From Temnothorax longispinosus (taxonomy: Eukaryota; Arthropoda; Insecta; Hymenoptera; Formicidae): a stretch of DNA of 64,000 nucleotides. The stretch's first letter is position 1. Each line of letters starts with the position of its first letter. Below are positions 12,246 to 24,445 of the stretch, in pieces. Position numbers and translations under genes: made by a program. Where the stretch lies: assembly GCF_030848805.1 (NCBI RefSeq), contig NC_092358.1, positions 14,840,554-14,904,553 of the forward strand, written 5' to 3'. The notes below the pieces were generated by a model. It worked only from the letters and a program-made list of their open reading frames with translations. It made no database searches and was not told the origin of the DNA.

Positions 12246-14405
12246 TTACAGGTCATATCTGCATGCTACAAATTCATCCTGATAAATTGTTATGTACAAA
12301 CAAGGTGGCTTTTCCGGTACTAAGTTCGCATTTACGAATAGCGGTTTCGAGACCTTAGAATGTACTTGATATGCATGGTAATGCTCGTTGAAGCAAATAG
12401 TGTCGAATTCTTGCACGTGGAAATAAACTTGTTGTAAAAAATAAAATATTGTTATTAATTTTCCAAATTGAGGATCTTCTGCAAAACGCGTCACCAATAT
12501 TGTTCCTGGTGAATATTTTATGCCATTTACTGTCACATATTTCAACGTTGTGACTGGTATCTTTTCCTTTAAATCGATCATTTTTGTCAAAAGATTCCAG
12601 CCATCAACATTGTTTGTTGGTCCATTTACGATCTTCCCGTGGATTTCTTTATTGAATTCATGTATATAGCATAATTCTAAATTATGTCGGATAGCTAAGG
12701 TCAGTGGCAAGTTAACATCAGACGTGGTTCCTATTGTAAATTCTTTCAGTTGTTTATTTTTTCTCTCAAACTTCATGGCTGAAAAATGAATTACGGGACC
12801 ATTTAAAAGCATTATTCTTGAATAATGGGTTAATAAGTGCATTTTAGGTTTCAATGGTCCGAAGCATTCCAAATATAAAGCATGGTGTTTTTTAACAAAC
12901 TCTTTAAAAAGCATTATCTGACCCCTGTCAAGTGAATGACATGTTACTATGCCAACTATATTCCGGAGTTCTTTATATAATTCCCAATATCTGTTGTTCG
13001 AAGGAATTAAATCTCCTATCATTAATCCAAGATATCGCGTTAAACATAGCAATTCGGCGGCTGACTGCTTAATTTTTATCCGTTGCCCTCCCTTTTGACT
13101 TGAAGTAAAATATAATTTTCTTGGCTTATTACCTTTTTCGATTTCGTTATAAGAAAATGTATCGATTCTAAAATTAATAGTTTGCAATGTTAGCACTTTA
13201 TCCTTAATTAATGCAGTCAAAATGTTCCCCAGGTCATAAGCGGCTACGCCTTCAAACACATCATGCATTACGTCAACCGTAATGTTTTCCGCAACGTGAA
13301 AATTCGGTATTTTGTGAAAAATGCATTCTTCTCTAATACCGGTATGCTGGAAGTCTTGCTTTGCAACATCAACATTGTACGACTGGACCGTTCTCAAAAC
13401 TGCATCATTTTCTTCCAGTAGATCACTACATTCAGATTTGGAAGCCTTACATATTCTGCAATAATAATTTGCACTGAAGCTTTCCGAAAATCCAAGTATT
13501 GAGTTCAGTCCTAAATTATCCCCCAAAGTTAAAACGCATTCAAAGAATACTACGATATTCTGTCCACTGATGTTGAGGTTTATTCCTTCTTTGGATAAAC
13601 TCTTAATATCATCGATTGTTTTCGTGAATACTTTTTCGTTGCCAAATTTCTTTAGGTGCTTCGCATAAAACACCGAAGAAATAAAAATGTTCTTCAATTT
13701 AGCAGAGACATAAGGTGGCAATGTGGCGATCGTAACGTATGCTGCCCCTAATTTTCCTTCTCCCGCATGGCTTCCTAACGGATTCCCGGTTTCAAATTCA
13801 TCATAATAAAAATACAACGGAAGAACTACTTTATCTGTATTGTTATATTTTTTATTCCATAAATCACCTTGAATGAAATTCGAAAGTCGTATTTTTTCAT
13901 TCGATACTTCATCCATGTAAGTTTGAATTTGCTCGAACATACCAGGAATAGCAAATATTGTTTGCAATGTTTTTCTTAGAGGGATGTGAACATCGAATAC
14001 TGGTTTCATTACGATGTGTTCATTTTGTTCATTGTCATTTTCAACGACAGGCTGTTTTCCGATTTCAAATGTCTCTGGAGGGATGTACAGACTTTCCTGT
14101 TTATATGTTTGGAACCGAAAATGTTCACTTGAAAACTTTCCAAACATATTCTTACAGTCTTCTAATATGTACTGTATTTTTGCGTGCGACGAATCATTCA
14201 TTTCATTTTTACACATTTTCACTCTGTTTTGAATGAATGTAAGGAACGATTGCGAAACAAATTTATCAAACATATCGATGACATCGTTAACCGCTTTACG
14301 AGATAGAAGAGGATGATTGTAAAGGGATAATGTCAACTTTAACATCTCTCTATCAAGCATGTCTCTACCGATTTCGGATATGTTTGAAACGTTTCCTGAA
14401 TCCAT
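12246..14405 (-). CDS. CACTA/EnSpm-like transposase, about 719 residues, intact frame
   Basis: A long uninterrupted frame; the first ATG in frame is at 14405. The middle has a cysteine-rich CRICKASKSEC block (about residue 320) and then the hallmark DVMHDVFEGVAAYDLGNI (about residue 385), equivalent to the D-x-MH-D/N region of Tnp2-type transposases. Near residue 560 is HFSAMKFERKNKQLK, which corresponds to the FER..LK segment seen in DUF4218-like tails of CACTA transposases and may supply the last acidic residue. The protein is expected to bind the CAC-type ends and excise the element in the nucleus. No stop or frameshift is seen. A spliced 5' exon upstream is possible because AT-rich intron-like sequence precedes the ATG. 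Confidence 0.8.
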   Translation of the reverse strand: MDSGNVSNISEIGRDMLDREMLKLTLSLYNHPLLSRKAVNDVIDMFDKFVSQSFLTFIQNRVKMCKNEMNDSSHAKIQYILEDCKNMFGKFSSEHFRFQTYKQESLYIPPETFEIGKQPVVENDNEQNEHIVMKPVFDVHIPLRKTLQTIFAIPGMFEQIQTYMDEVSNEKIRLSNFIQGDLWNKKYNNTDKVVLPLYFYYDEFETGNPLGSHAGEGKLGAAYVTIATLPPYVSAKLKNIFISSVFYAKHLKKFGNEKVFTKTIDDIKSLSKEGINLNISGQNIVVFFECVLTLGDNLGLNSILGFSESFSANYYCRICKASKSECSDLLEENDAVLRTVQSYNVDVAKQDFQHTGIREECIFHKIPNFHVAENITVDVMHDVFEGVAAYDLGNILTALIKDKVLTLQTINFRIDTFSYNEIEKGNKPRKLYFTSSQKGGQRIKIKQSAAELLCLTRYLGLMIGDLIPSNNRYWELYKELRNIVGIVTCHSLDRGQIMLFKEFVKKHHALYLECFGPLKPKMHLLTHYSRIMLLNGPVIHFSAMKFERKNKQLKEFTIGTTSDVNLPLTLAIRHNLELCYIHEFNKEIHGKIVNGPTNNVDGWNLLTKMIDLKEKIPVTTLKYVTVNGIKYSPGTILVTRFAEDPQFGKLITIFYFLQQVYFHVQEFDTICFNEHYHAYQVHSKVSKPLFVNANLVPEKPPCLYITIYQDEFVACRYDL

Positions 14406-14486
14406 TATCAAGTTAAATAAATAAACCTTTATACCATGTAATCAATTTTTACATTCACGAAAAAACTTTCTTTGTTTTTAATAAAT

Positions 14487-17400
14487 TTACATTCTATTAA
14501 CTTGTTCGATAACTGCAGTTACACATGAATGCAAATTAATGTTGGTGAATTCGTACACCGTTCTCTCTAAAAATTGCCATACGTGGCCTGACACGTGTGA
14601 AAACTTTTTTTTGCAAACTTTCACAGCCTGGAAACATATGTCCACCGCACGTAATGGGGAAGTTTGGTAAATCTGATCGCCAATGACGACAACCGCCGAA
14701 ATTATTTTGTCGATACTTGGTCCGTTTATAACCACGTACGGTTCGACGATTAGATGTTGTTCCATGTGTAGTTTTTCCAAATCATCTTTCACAAATTTCA
14801 GAGATTCTGAGAAGTTTTCAGTTTCCTGTAAAATAAATGAAATAATGGTACAATAACTAGAAGAATATATGCAGTACAATAGTTATATAGAAAAATAATA
14901 TTACCTTCACGTGATAAATAAAAGTTTTCAAAACTTCAGACTTGTTCGGATTCCAGCATTTTCCAACCTTTGATCGACTCGTTAATTTCGTGATTTTTCG
15001 AAAAATGTACGGCAGTACAATTAACGCAAATAAATTTTTATCCTCTGAAGAAGATAAATTTCCATTAAAAAATTGTACATAAACTAATAACCCATTAAAC
15101 GAGATCGCATACAAAAATTTTGAATGCGATTTGATACTATTCCATGCAATTTCTATCCCTGCATGATATCTCACATGTAAATGTGATGCACGCTTTTATA
15201 CGAGCACTAAACGTACATAGCCTAACAAAAATGATCAAAGTGAATTTTTGAACGATTTAGAGACAACGTAATTTACCGTCTTTCACGACGTTTTCTGTTT
15301 TTTTTAACAGTTCTTTCAACTCTTTGTCGGCTTTTGTTCCCGCAAGACGTAAGATTTTTTGGGCGATTGGTGGCCAATTTTGAGAAAATAAATTTTCTGG
15401 TTTGTTGAAAATAGAGCAAAAATCAGCTTCTAGCTACAAATGAAATATAATAATTTCATACATATACGAATAATAATATAACAACAAAAATAAAAAATTG
15501 ACCTACTAATATGTATCCAAGTGGATTCCTTAAATTGATGAAGGTAATAAAAATTGTTTTGAAGTCATTTTTTTCGTAATATGCAATTCTTTCATTTTGG
15601 GACGTACTTATCCATTTTTTTTTATACTCTTCATCTATTACTTGAACTGGATTTTGAAGCTCTTGTAAGCCAATAGATAAATTTTCCTCTAAAATAAAAC
15701 ATTAATGTTCTTTATGTTCGGTACATAAATCATAGTATGGGCAATGGGAGATGAAGAAGAGATTTATATTATGAGTGTAATATTCGTAACACGAGCCGAA
15801 TATGATATTTTATGAAACAAACGCGGAAAATAGAGTTTATTGTCCTTGAGAGGGATGACAAGTTCTATTATATTGTATAATGCATGTCCCAACAAACGAA
15901 AAAGAATAAAAAAGAATACAAAATTTCAATTCTTTCAATTGAGTTATTTGACCGAAAGTATTGAAATTCGTGTCTTTTTTTTGTGGGTCATTTATGATGT
16001 CACACACGTGCGATGATCGCGGCAAAAACATATTTTACGCACTAAAAATGTTGCTTTAAATTGAATTTTACACTTACTACATCACACAAAAGTACTATTA
16101 ATATATTCTACATGTCATCTTCAAATATATAAAAATTTAAAAATTTGAAAAATATATGAACACAGTTTTAACCTGATTCTGAGTAGTTTCGTTTTCTTAT
16201 GTTTACTTTGCCGATCGCTATGGACTTTTCACGGAATCTGTTATAAAACATTTGCAATGCACCGTGGGCATTACTGTCACTGCTTCCAGGACTATAAAAG
16301 GTTTCTTTTAGGTAACCTTTGAATAGGTCTGCTGCACTTGCCGCCAGTAATTCCAATCTTGAGGGTGGTACGCTGCACAAAAATGTCAAAATATTGGAGA
16401 ACAATCGTCATATTTGTAATGTAGTGGAACATGGGGAACAGTGAGACACGTTTTTTTGTTGGTCCAATCTAGCTTAAAAATGGACAATTGTCCAAATTTC
16501 GAAGATGGATTTCGTTGTACATGCATTAATCCAGTTTGCTTTTCGTTACATGTCTTTGACATTCTCAAAAATGATTGAGAATAATGGGACACTGCAAAAT
16601 TTTTTACAGCATCGATTGACACTCCTATTAATTACCAATATTTTTTAACGAAATTGCCCTTTCTCTGCTCGTCTGATTCAACTTAAACAACTCGAAATTA
16701 ATAAATGTTATTGTATTCTCCAAGGATGTTAAATATAATAAAATAATTGCCATTTACAATGTTACAATAAAAAAAATAGATGTTTACTTAAAAAAAAAAG
16801 AGTGCTTACTAATATGATTTGGTACGTTTATATTCGTGAAAAATTAGCAATCTTGCTACGGCGTGAACGTCAAAATATGTACATTTTTTTCTTTTCAATA
16901 ATGCAGCACGCTTCTCTGGGTCTTTTTTATAATTAAACTAATAGGAACTAATAGGAACATTCCTTCTCCAGATTCACTTAAAACTTGATAGACATAATTG
17001 TCTTCGGGTGAACAATCTAAAACAATGAAGAATTTTGGGTATCTAAGAAAATGAATAAAAAACAAAAATTCATAATAATTCACAAAGTGTTATTGCAAAC
17101 ATATATTTAAAAAAACCTTCAACATTTATGAACTCATCCGATGAAGAAATTTCTGTTGAAGACAATAAATTCTGCAAATTATCGTCTACGATTTTGAGCA
17201 CATGTACGGAAGGCTTTTCTGCATTCGGAGCACTTTCTGGTATAACAATATTGCCTGTTAATTAATAACAAAAAGTTCTCATTAATTGCAATAAACAAAA
17301 AACATATATGCCCAAAAATGTTCATTGTTTGTATTCATTATATATTATATTAAAAATGTTCACACTGAGAAATATGTTCTATTAGACACATTAAATAATT

Positions 17401-17689
17401 TTGCATGCGGAGCAAATTTCCTCAAAAGTTCCAACAAAAAATACGATGATTGAATGCAGTTGAATGTAGGCAAACTTAAGTAACATTACTTCGCATACCT
17501 ACATATTCCGATTGAATACAGCTTTGCCTACATTTTATATACTCGCACTCACTCGATGCAATGAAAATGAGATTAAAATTATAGGAGCAAACCATTAACT
17601 GTAGGATCGGTGACATTTTGGACAGAACTCGAAGGTGGAATTACATATTCAACTACCATTCCAGTACTATAGTCGCTGCTGACATTCAT
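14487..17689 (-). CDS. Accessory gene of the EnSpm-like element, multi-exon, family unrecognised
   Basis: From an ATG at 17689 a chain of short coding segments runs on the minus strand, separated by GT..AG introns. Segments lie at about 17689-17592, 17258-17118, 17075-16900, 16400-16170 (VPPSRLELLAASAADLF), 15690-15508 (with EEYKKKWISTSQNERIAYY), 15435-15277, 15174-14904 and 14826-14487, ending at a stop after EQVNRM. The 14904/14826 junction joins YHVK to ETENFSESL with clear GTAATA and TTTTACAG ends. No known domain was recognised; the sequence is lysine-rich without a signal peptide. Many CACTA elements encode a second, DNA-binding protein, so that role is plausible. Exon borders other than the last intron are approximate. 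Confidence 0.5.
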
Positions 17690-17937
17690 GCTTGGTTTTA
17701 ACTATACATATATGTAAATAAAAAAAATATTTTATAGTAAAATTACTTTAATACATGCAATATATATGCGAAGATATTCACAATGTTAAGTAATGCGCGG
17801 TGATATACATATAACCTCAAAATTGAAATCAATGTAGATTTATGAATGCTTACTATTGCTTACTGTGCTATACTATACACAACCTGCACGCTGACCGCGG
17901 AGGAATGAATACTGATAAACTCGGACTCGGACACAAA

Positions 17938-18217
17938 GTCAATCCACGCGTTTCACAGTCTCAGACTGTGAATGCGTTAGGATGGAAGTATGGCTCCGAT
18001 CACACTTTTGCAGTGATATTTGGTAACTTTCACACTTACTGAGTGGCGGTATTAAACCATACTCTGCTAGTTCCTATCCTTACGAAAAAACTACACTAGG
18101 GTATTTCGTATCCTGAATTCGGAAACCAGTCAACAACAGTATACTAGCGAGCGAAAGCGGTTGGTATGATTGTAAATAAGTAACCTACAGTGTGAAACTT
18201 GAACAGTTCTCTCCGTG
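17938..18217 (-). repeat. Right terminal inverted repeat of the EnSpm-like element
   Basis: Reverse complement of 11625-11903, ending CTCCGTG and followed by TG. Confidence 0.92.
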
Positions 18218-18894
18218 TGGTTGCACTACACACATGTATATTGGCAACATGGTTGCGCCGTACTTATAATGTGCATATTGGCAGCAATGTTGCGCCTCAT
18301 TATCTGAGAAGATAAGAAACCAGACATTAGAAGAATGGACATTTATGAATTTAATAAAAAAATACATCAAGCATATATGAAGATCAATAAAGGACAGCAG
18401 AGATGATAATCAAATTCATTATATAGTTAAGAAACAAGCATCTATAAATTGACCAATACACATTAATAATATATAGAGTGTTACTTAAAGACCGCCCACT
18501 AATTACACAGTGTTATTTCTTTTCAATATTAATTGTAAGTCGAAAAGTTCTGAGTTATTTTTTTTTCTATAATGCTTAATAAAGCAGTAATTATTGTTTA
18601 TCGCGATCCCTTCTAGTTTCTCACGAGCGTCAAGGGTCCTCTGGAACAACCTGAATATACTCCGTCCAACGAAAGATTGAGAGTAGATCGGACGAAAACT
18701 TGTCCGTCTCGCGCAGGTCTCCACCCACAGAGTATCTATTTACATATACGATACGTCACGCTCTAGGGACTTTACTCCCACTTTGCTCACTATCCGCAGA
18801 ACCATCAATCTCTCGTAAAAGCAATATATATATATATATATATAAATATTGTTTTTAAAAGTATGAAATAAATAAATAATTAATTAAAATCTCC
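18218..18894. other. Spacer between EnSpm element and palindrome
   Basis: No gene recognised. Two short related tracts (ATATTGGCAACATGGTTGCGCC near 18237 and ATATTGGCAGCAATGTTGCGCC near 18275) form a diverged direct repeat. A (TA)n run lies at 18824-18842. Confidence 0.5.
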
Positions 18895-19699
18895 GGAGCA
18901 GCAACAAAAAATTATAAAAAAAATTAAAAACAAAAACAAAAAATTAAACAAAAAAAATTTAAAAACAAAAATTTATAATAAAAATTTAAAAACAAAAACT
19001 TATTAAAAAAATTTAAAAACAAAAACTTATAATAAATAAATTTAATAAAAAAAATTAAAAACAAACAAAAAAATTAAACAATAAAAAAATTGTAAAAAAA
19101 AACTGCCGACTGCTGCCTAAACTAGGTTAAATTAAATGCAGAAAATAAAAATTAATAAAATTTAAAAACAAAAAATTAATTTTAAAAAAATTTAAAAACA
19201 TAATTTAAATAAAAATTAAAAACAAAAAATTAAACAATAAAAAAATTGTTTTTTAAACAAAAAAACTCCCGACTGCTGCCTAAACTAGGTTAAATTAAAT
19301 GCAGAAAATAAAAATTAAAAATTAATTAGTAAATAAAAACACTTATACAAAAAAATTAAAATAAAATTTAAAAACAAAAAATTAATTTTAAAACAAAAAC
19401 TTATATAAAAAAATTTAAAAACAATAGCTTATACAAAAATTTAACCAAAAAAAACAGGTTTAAAAAGTTTAAAATAATAATAAACAAAAATTTAAAAACA
19501 AAAACTTATACAAAAATAAATTTAATCAAAAACAGGTTTAAAAAGTTTAAAATAATAATAAACAAAAATTTAATAAAAACTTTTAAAAGTTTAAAATAAT
19601 ATTAATTATAAAATATTAATGCAATTGACACACTATTAGGAAATATTATCTAACAAATATGATTGAAAATACATACAAATACTTGATTACTTACTACAA

Positions 19700-19745
<46 letters not shown>

Positions 19746-20662
19746 TAGGCATTATAGACGCGCGCTTTATGCGCGCTATTTAGCTTTAATATTACACTAT
19801 TACTATTATACTATTAACTCTTTCATACACATAACTGTCAAAATATACAATGACAGCCGCTCACGAAGTAAGCGTAGCCAGAGAACCAATCGGCATCGTG
19901 GAAAAGCAACAACAATTAATAAATTTCGATAAATTCGAATATTAATTTAACATGCCTTTTCAGAAATGGAACTAGAACATTAACGAAAAAGAAATGAATT
20001 AAAGACTTAAATTTTATAATGAAAAATACTCTCTTATTTACGCTATAATTATTAATTGCATATTTTAAAAGAGCAGTCAGGAAACGCCACGCCAAGCGTT
20101 TCTCAATCACGTTTTAGAAGTCATAGAAAATTCTGTACTTAAATTGTTTAACTGTTATAACTTCATACTTAGTATTAAACTGAAATGTGTTTGTGGGTTT
20201 GCGCGCGCGTGCGCATGTATATGTGTATTTTTATGGTTAAACTAAAATGTGTTTGTGTCACATGCACGCTCATGTGTGCATTTATATGTGTATTCTTATA
20301 TACATGTGCATGTATACGACGCACGCGCGCAAGTACACATTAGGGCTCTTATTTACTCTTGGTAAATTTTTTTGGGGGATTTTTTTTTGCGCTACCCTCC
20401 AGTTTGGTTCCATTTTATGAAAAAAAAATCTGTGTCAAATTTCAGCTCAATCGGATAAAGGGAAAGGGTGCCCCCAGGATCTTGAAAATCAAAAAAATAA
20501 TAAAATTACAGAAAAAATCAATTTTATTTTTGTTTATCTTGCGAAGTATTAATTATATGCAAAAAAGTGTTATACAAAAGTTGTAGATCTATTAAAAATG
20601 CACATATTATCATCTACCACTTTTTCTTGTGCGACTAACTATTTCCGAGAAAAATGTGAAAA

Positions 20663-21415
20663 TCACTTCTTTTTACTACAAATCTTGACGCTGAGCGGCT
20701 GAGATAAAGTCTCTTTTTTATAACCTGGAAACTTTCGGCGATAATCACTTACAATCTGAAGCACATACTGTTTCTGTTGCTCATTTTTCGAAAATAATTT
20801 ATTATAATCTTCCATAAGCTTGACCCCTCTCTCAGCCGAATCATTTACAACTCTCAATTTATTTACTAATTCCAGACCTTTTACAAAACTTTCATTTTTA
20901 TGCCACGTCAACGGTTCTGTCTTAAGGAACTCATCATTCAAGTCAAATCTTTTGAAAAATCTTCTAGTTTCGGTGGAAACAAATTGTTCAATTCCGTTGT
21001 TAATAATTTCTGGGATTTTATCGATTTGTACTTTTATTCGCTTCTTATTTTTGTTTGATGATTCTGTTTCGCGATTCAAAGCATTGACCATTTTTATTTT
21101 CGATTCAAATGATAAATTTGTATCAAAGAAAGCTAATCCGACAACTTCAGGGCTCAAATACCATAAATGATTGCTTAGTTTTTGTAAAGCAACACGAGAG
21201 ATACCACGATCAACAGCTTGATATTCAAAAAGTTTCGAAAGAACCCTGAAATCCAGATACGGTGCTTTGATTGCAGAAGGCGCACAAAACCATGCTTTGA
21301 CATACACACTGATAAGAAAGATACAAATATCACAGATCGCATTTTCTTCTTGTAGTGATAATATAAATTCACCACGAAACAGAAAAATTTTCAAGCAATA
21401 AATCGCTTTGGCCAT
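20663..21415 (-). CDS. Uncharacterised repeat-derived ORF, left palindrome arm (5' truncated)
   Basis: About 250 residues on the minus strand with no signal peptide. The C-terminal third contains VVNDSAERGVKLMEDYNKLF followed by QKQYVLQIVSDYRRKFP. I recall this motif set from uncharacterised, transposon-associated arthropod proteins, but I cannot name a superfamily. The frame runs up to the palindrome centre, and the true N-terminus appears to be missing there. Its mirror copy is at 21445-22176. Confidence 0.5.
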   Translation of the reverse strand: MAKAIYCLKIFLFRGEFILSLQEENAICDICIFLISVYVKAWFCAPSAIKAPYLDFRVLSKLFEYQAVDRGISRVALQKLSNHLWYLSPEVVGLAFFDTNLSFESKIKMVNALNRETESSNKNKKRIKVQIDKIPEIINNGIEQFVSTETRRFFKRFDLNDEFLKTEPLTWHKNESFVKGLELVNKLRVVNDSAERGVKLMEDYNKLFSKNEQQKQYVLQIVSDYRRKFPGYKKETLSQPLSVKICSKKK

Positions 21416-21444
21416 CCACCTCGCATGATGGATGGCCCAATTGC

Positions 21445-22176
21445 TTGAAAATCTTTCTGTTTTGTGGTGAATTTATATTATCACTACAAGAAGAAAATGC
21501 GATCTGTGATATTTGTATCTTTCTTATCAGTGTGTATGTCAAAGCATGGTTTTGTGCGCCTTCTGCAATCAAAGCACCGTATCTGGATTTCAGGGTTCTT
21601 TCGAAACTTTTTGAATATCAAGCTGTTGATCGTGGTATCTCTCGTGTTGCTTTACAAAAACTAAGCAATCATTTATGGTATTTGAGCCCTGAAGTTGTCG
21701 GATTAGCTTTCTTTGATACAAATTTATCATTTGAATCGAAAATAAAAATGGTCAATGCTTTGAATCGCGAAACAGAATCATCAAACAAAAATAAGAAGCG
21801 AATAAAAGTACAAATCGATAAAATCCCAGAAATTATTAACAACGGAATTGAACAATTTGTTTCCACCGAAACTAGAAGATTTTTCAAAAGATTTGACTTG
21901 AATGATGAGTTCCTTAAGACAGAACCGTTGACGTGGCATAAAAATGAAAGTTTTGTAAAAGGTCTGGAATTAGTAAATAAATTGAGAGTTGTAAATGATT
22001 CGGCTGAGAGAGGGGTCAAGCTTATGGAAGATTATAATAAATTATTTTCGAAAAATGAGCAACAGAAACAGTATGTGCTTCAGATTGTAAGTGATTATCG
22101 CCGAAAGTTTCCAGATTATAAAAAAGAGACTTTATCTCAGCCGCTCAGCGTCAAGATTTGTAATAAAAAGAAGTGA
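21445..22176 (+). CDS. Mirror copy of the uncharacterised ORF, right palindrome arm
   Basis: Nearly identical to the protein of 20663-21415 on the other strand; only a few residues differ (for example near the start, and G/D and S/N near the end). Like its twin it starts at the palindrome centre, so both copies are truncated at the same point. That point is the fusion site of the inverted duplication. Confidence 0.5.
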   Translation: MKIFLFCGEFILSLQEENAICDICIFLISVYVKAWFCAPSAIKAPYLDFRVLSKLFEYQAVDRGISRVALQKLSNHLWYLSPEVVGLAFFDTNLSFESKIKMVNALNRETESSNKNKKRIKVQIDKIPEIINNGIEQFVSTETRRFFKRFDLNDEFLKTEPLTWHKNESFVKGLELVNKLRVVNDSAERGVKLMEDYNKLFSKNEQQKQYVLQIVSDYRRKFPDYKKETLSQPLSVKICNKKK

Positions 22177-22901
22177 TTTTTACATTTTTCTCGGAAATAG
22201 TTAGTCGTACGAGAAAAAGTGGTAGATGATAATATGTGCATTTTTAATAGATCTACAATTTTTGTATAACACTTTTTTTGCATATAATTAATACTTCGCA
22301 AGATAAACAAATAAAATTGATTTTTTCTGTGATTTTATGATTTTTAAGGTTCTGGGGGCACCCTTTCCCTTTATCCGATTAAGCTGAAATTTTACACAGA
22401 TTATTTTTTCATAAAATGGAACCAAACTGAGAGGTAGCGCGAAGAAAATTCAAACCTTGAGAAATAAGAGCCACCCTAGTACACATACATAAACAGAGAA
22501 ATGCGTACAGAAAGAAGCAACCAATATATGCTGAATTATTAAGTGTAAAATTCGGCGTGGCGTCTCCCGACTGCTCTTTTAAAATATGCAATTAATAATT
22601 ATAGCGTAAATAAGAGAGTATTTTTTATTATAAAATTTAAGTCTTTAATTCATTTCTTTTTCGTTAATGTTCTAGTTCCATTTCTGAAAAGGCATGTTAA
22701 ATTAATATTCGAATTTATCGAAATTTATTAATTGTTGTTGCTTTTCCACGATGCCGATTGGTTCTCTGGCTACGCTTACTTCGTGAGCAGCTGTCATTGT
22801 ATATTTTGACAGTTATGTGTATGAAAGAGTTAATAGTATAATAGTAATAGTGTAATATTAAAGCTAAATAGCGCGCATAAAGCGCGCGTCTATAATGCCT
22901 A

Positions 22902-22950
<49 letters not shown>

Positions 22951-23745
22951 TTGTAGTAAGTAATCAAGTATTTGTATGTATTTTCAATCATATTTGTTAG
23001 ATAATATTTCCTAATAGTGTGTCAATTGCATTAATATTTTATAATTAATATTTTTTTAAACTTTTAAAAGTTTTTATTAAATTTTTGTTTATTATTATTT
23101 TAAACTTTTTAAACCTGTTTTTTATTAAATTTATTTTTGTATAAGTTTTTGTTTTTAAATTTTTGTTTATTATTATTTTAAACTTTTTAAACCTGTTTTT
23201 TATTAAATTTATTTTTGTATAAGTTTTTGTTTTTAAATTTTTGTTTATTATTATTTTAAACTTTTTAAACCTGTTTTTTTTGGTTAAATTTTTGTATAAG
23301 TTATTGTTTTTAAATTTTTTAATATAAGTTTTTGTTTTAAAATTAATTTTTTGTTTTTAAATTTTATTTTAAATTTTTTGTATGTGTTTTTATTTATTAA
23401 TTAATTTTTAATTTTTATTTTCTGCATTTAATTTAACCTAGTTTAGGCAGCAATCGAGTTTTTTTTGTTTAAAAAACAATTTTTTTATTGTTTAATTTTT
23501 TGTTTTTAATTTTTATTTAAATTATGTTTTTAAATTTTTTTTAAATTAATTTTTTGTTTTTAAATTTTATTTTAAATTTTATTAATTTTTATTTTCTGCA
23601 TTTAATTTAACCTAGTTTAGGCAGCAGTCGGCAGTTTTTTTTTTACAATTTTTTTATTGTTTAATTTTTTTGTTTTTGTTTTTAATTTTTTTTATTAAAT
23701 TTATTTATTATAAGTTTTTGTTTTTAAATTTTTTTTATTATAAGT

Positions 23746-23938
23746 TTTTTCTGTTCCTTAATAATCCATCGCAGCAGCTCACACGTCTCCTTCTGGCCGC
23801 ATGTAAATCAATGGACCTCCAACCCTGAGCCCCCTTCGAGAGTGGGGTCTTTGAGTGCCGTACTCCTGGGCGCGTCCGCCTGGCGGCGTGCGCGCGCAGG
23901 TCCGCGGTTTGCGTACGCTCGCCTGTCTTATGACAATG
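23746..23938. other. GC-rich spacer, no gene recognised
   Basis: A short GC-rich tract (GCGCGCGCAGGTCCGCGG near 23891) between the palindrome and the Harbinger-like element. Overlapping open frames are compositional. Confidence 0.4.
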
Positions 23939-24445
23939 GGTGCTTTCCAGCAATGTACACAGGCGACACTGTGTAACACAGTGTTCGACCCAGTGCTTTC
24001 CAACTACGACACAAGTTGACACAATCGTACACAGCTAAAATGGTGAGTTTGACTGTGTCATCGTTTTGTGTCACTCCATGGATACCAACATTACCGACAT
24101 TTTTACATGTGGTACCATTTATTTTTGTAGTTTCTACGGTCCGGTAAGAAAACTTTAAGGTTATATTCCAAATAGTGTGACACGTGTGACGACAAGAGGT
24201 GAAAGATATTCTACTGTAGAAGTTTCTGAACTATGGAAGGTATTTAGTACATACTTATTTTTATATTATTTATTATTTGTTGCAAAGACAAATGTTGCAT
24301 ACAATAATACTTTACTGACGTATTGATGAAAATTATTGTACCACAGCTTTCAGTCATTTAATATTTTTAAAATGTTAACATTTTTACAATTGTACAATAC
24401 ATATAAATATTGTATTTTATTAAAAATTAGTCATTTTAATAATTA

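Larger units (their letters stand above)
11625..18217. mobile_element. Structurally complete CACTA/EnSpm-like DNA transposon, 6.6 kb
   Basis: The element begins CACGGAGAGAACTGTTCAAG and ends with the reverse complement. The two terminal inverted repeats (11625-11903 and 17938-18217) are about 280 bp and almost identical. Just inside lies a palindrome, TTCACAGTCTGAGACTGTGAA. TG flanks both ends, which fits a 2-bp target duplication. Two genes run on the minus strand: an upstream multi-exon accessory gene (17689-14487) and the transposase (14405-12246). CAC-starting ends, short target duplication and the transposase motifs agree with the CACTA/EnSpm superfamily. The near-identical TIRs and long intact transposase suggest a relatively recent insertion. 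Confidence 0.85.
18895..23745. repeat. Giant near-perfect palindrome, about 4.8 kb
   Basis: The left arm (about 18895-21398) reappears inverted as the right arm (about 21440-23745). Shared landmarks in mirror order are a (TTA)n run (19704-19743 and 22906-22950), GACGCGCGCTTTATGCGCGC, the ORF described separately, and two copies per arm of a tract with GCTGCCTAAACTAGGTTAAA (19107, 19274; 23430, 23610). The spacer is only about 40 bases (21399-21440). Within the ORF the arms differ by only a few residues. The outer parts are low-complexity A/T with length differences. Either the arms are homogenised by gene conversion or the inverted duplication is recent. Confidence 0.9.
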
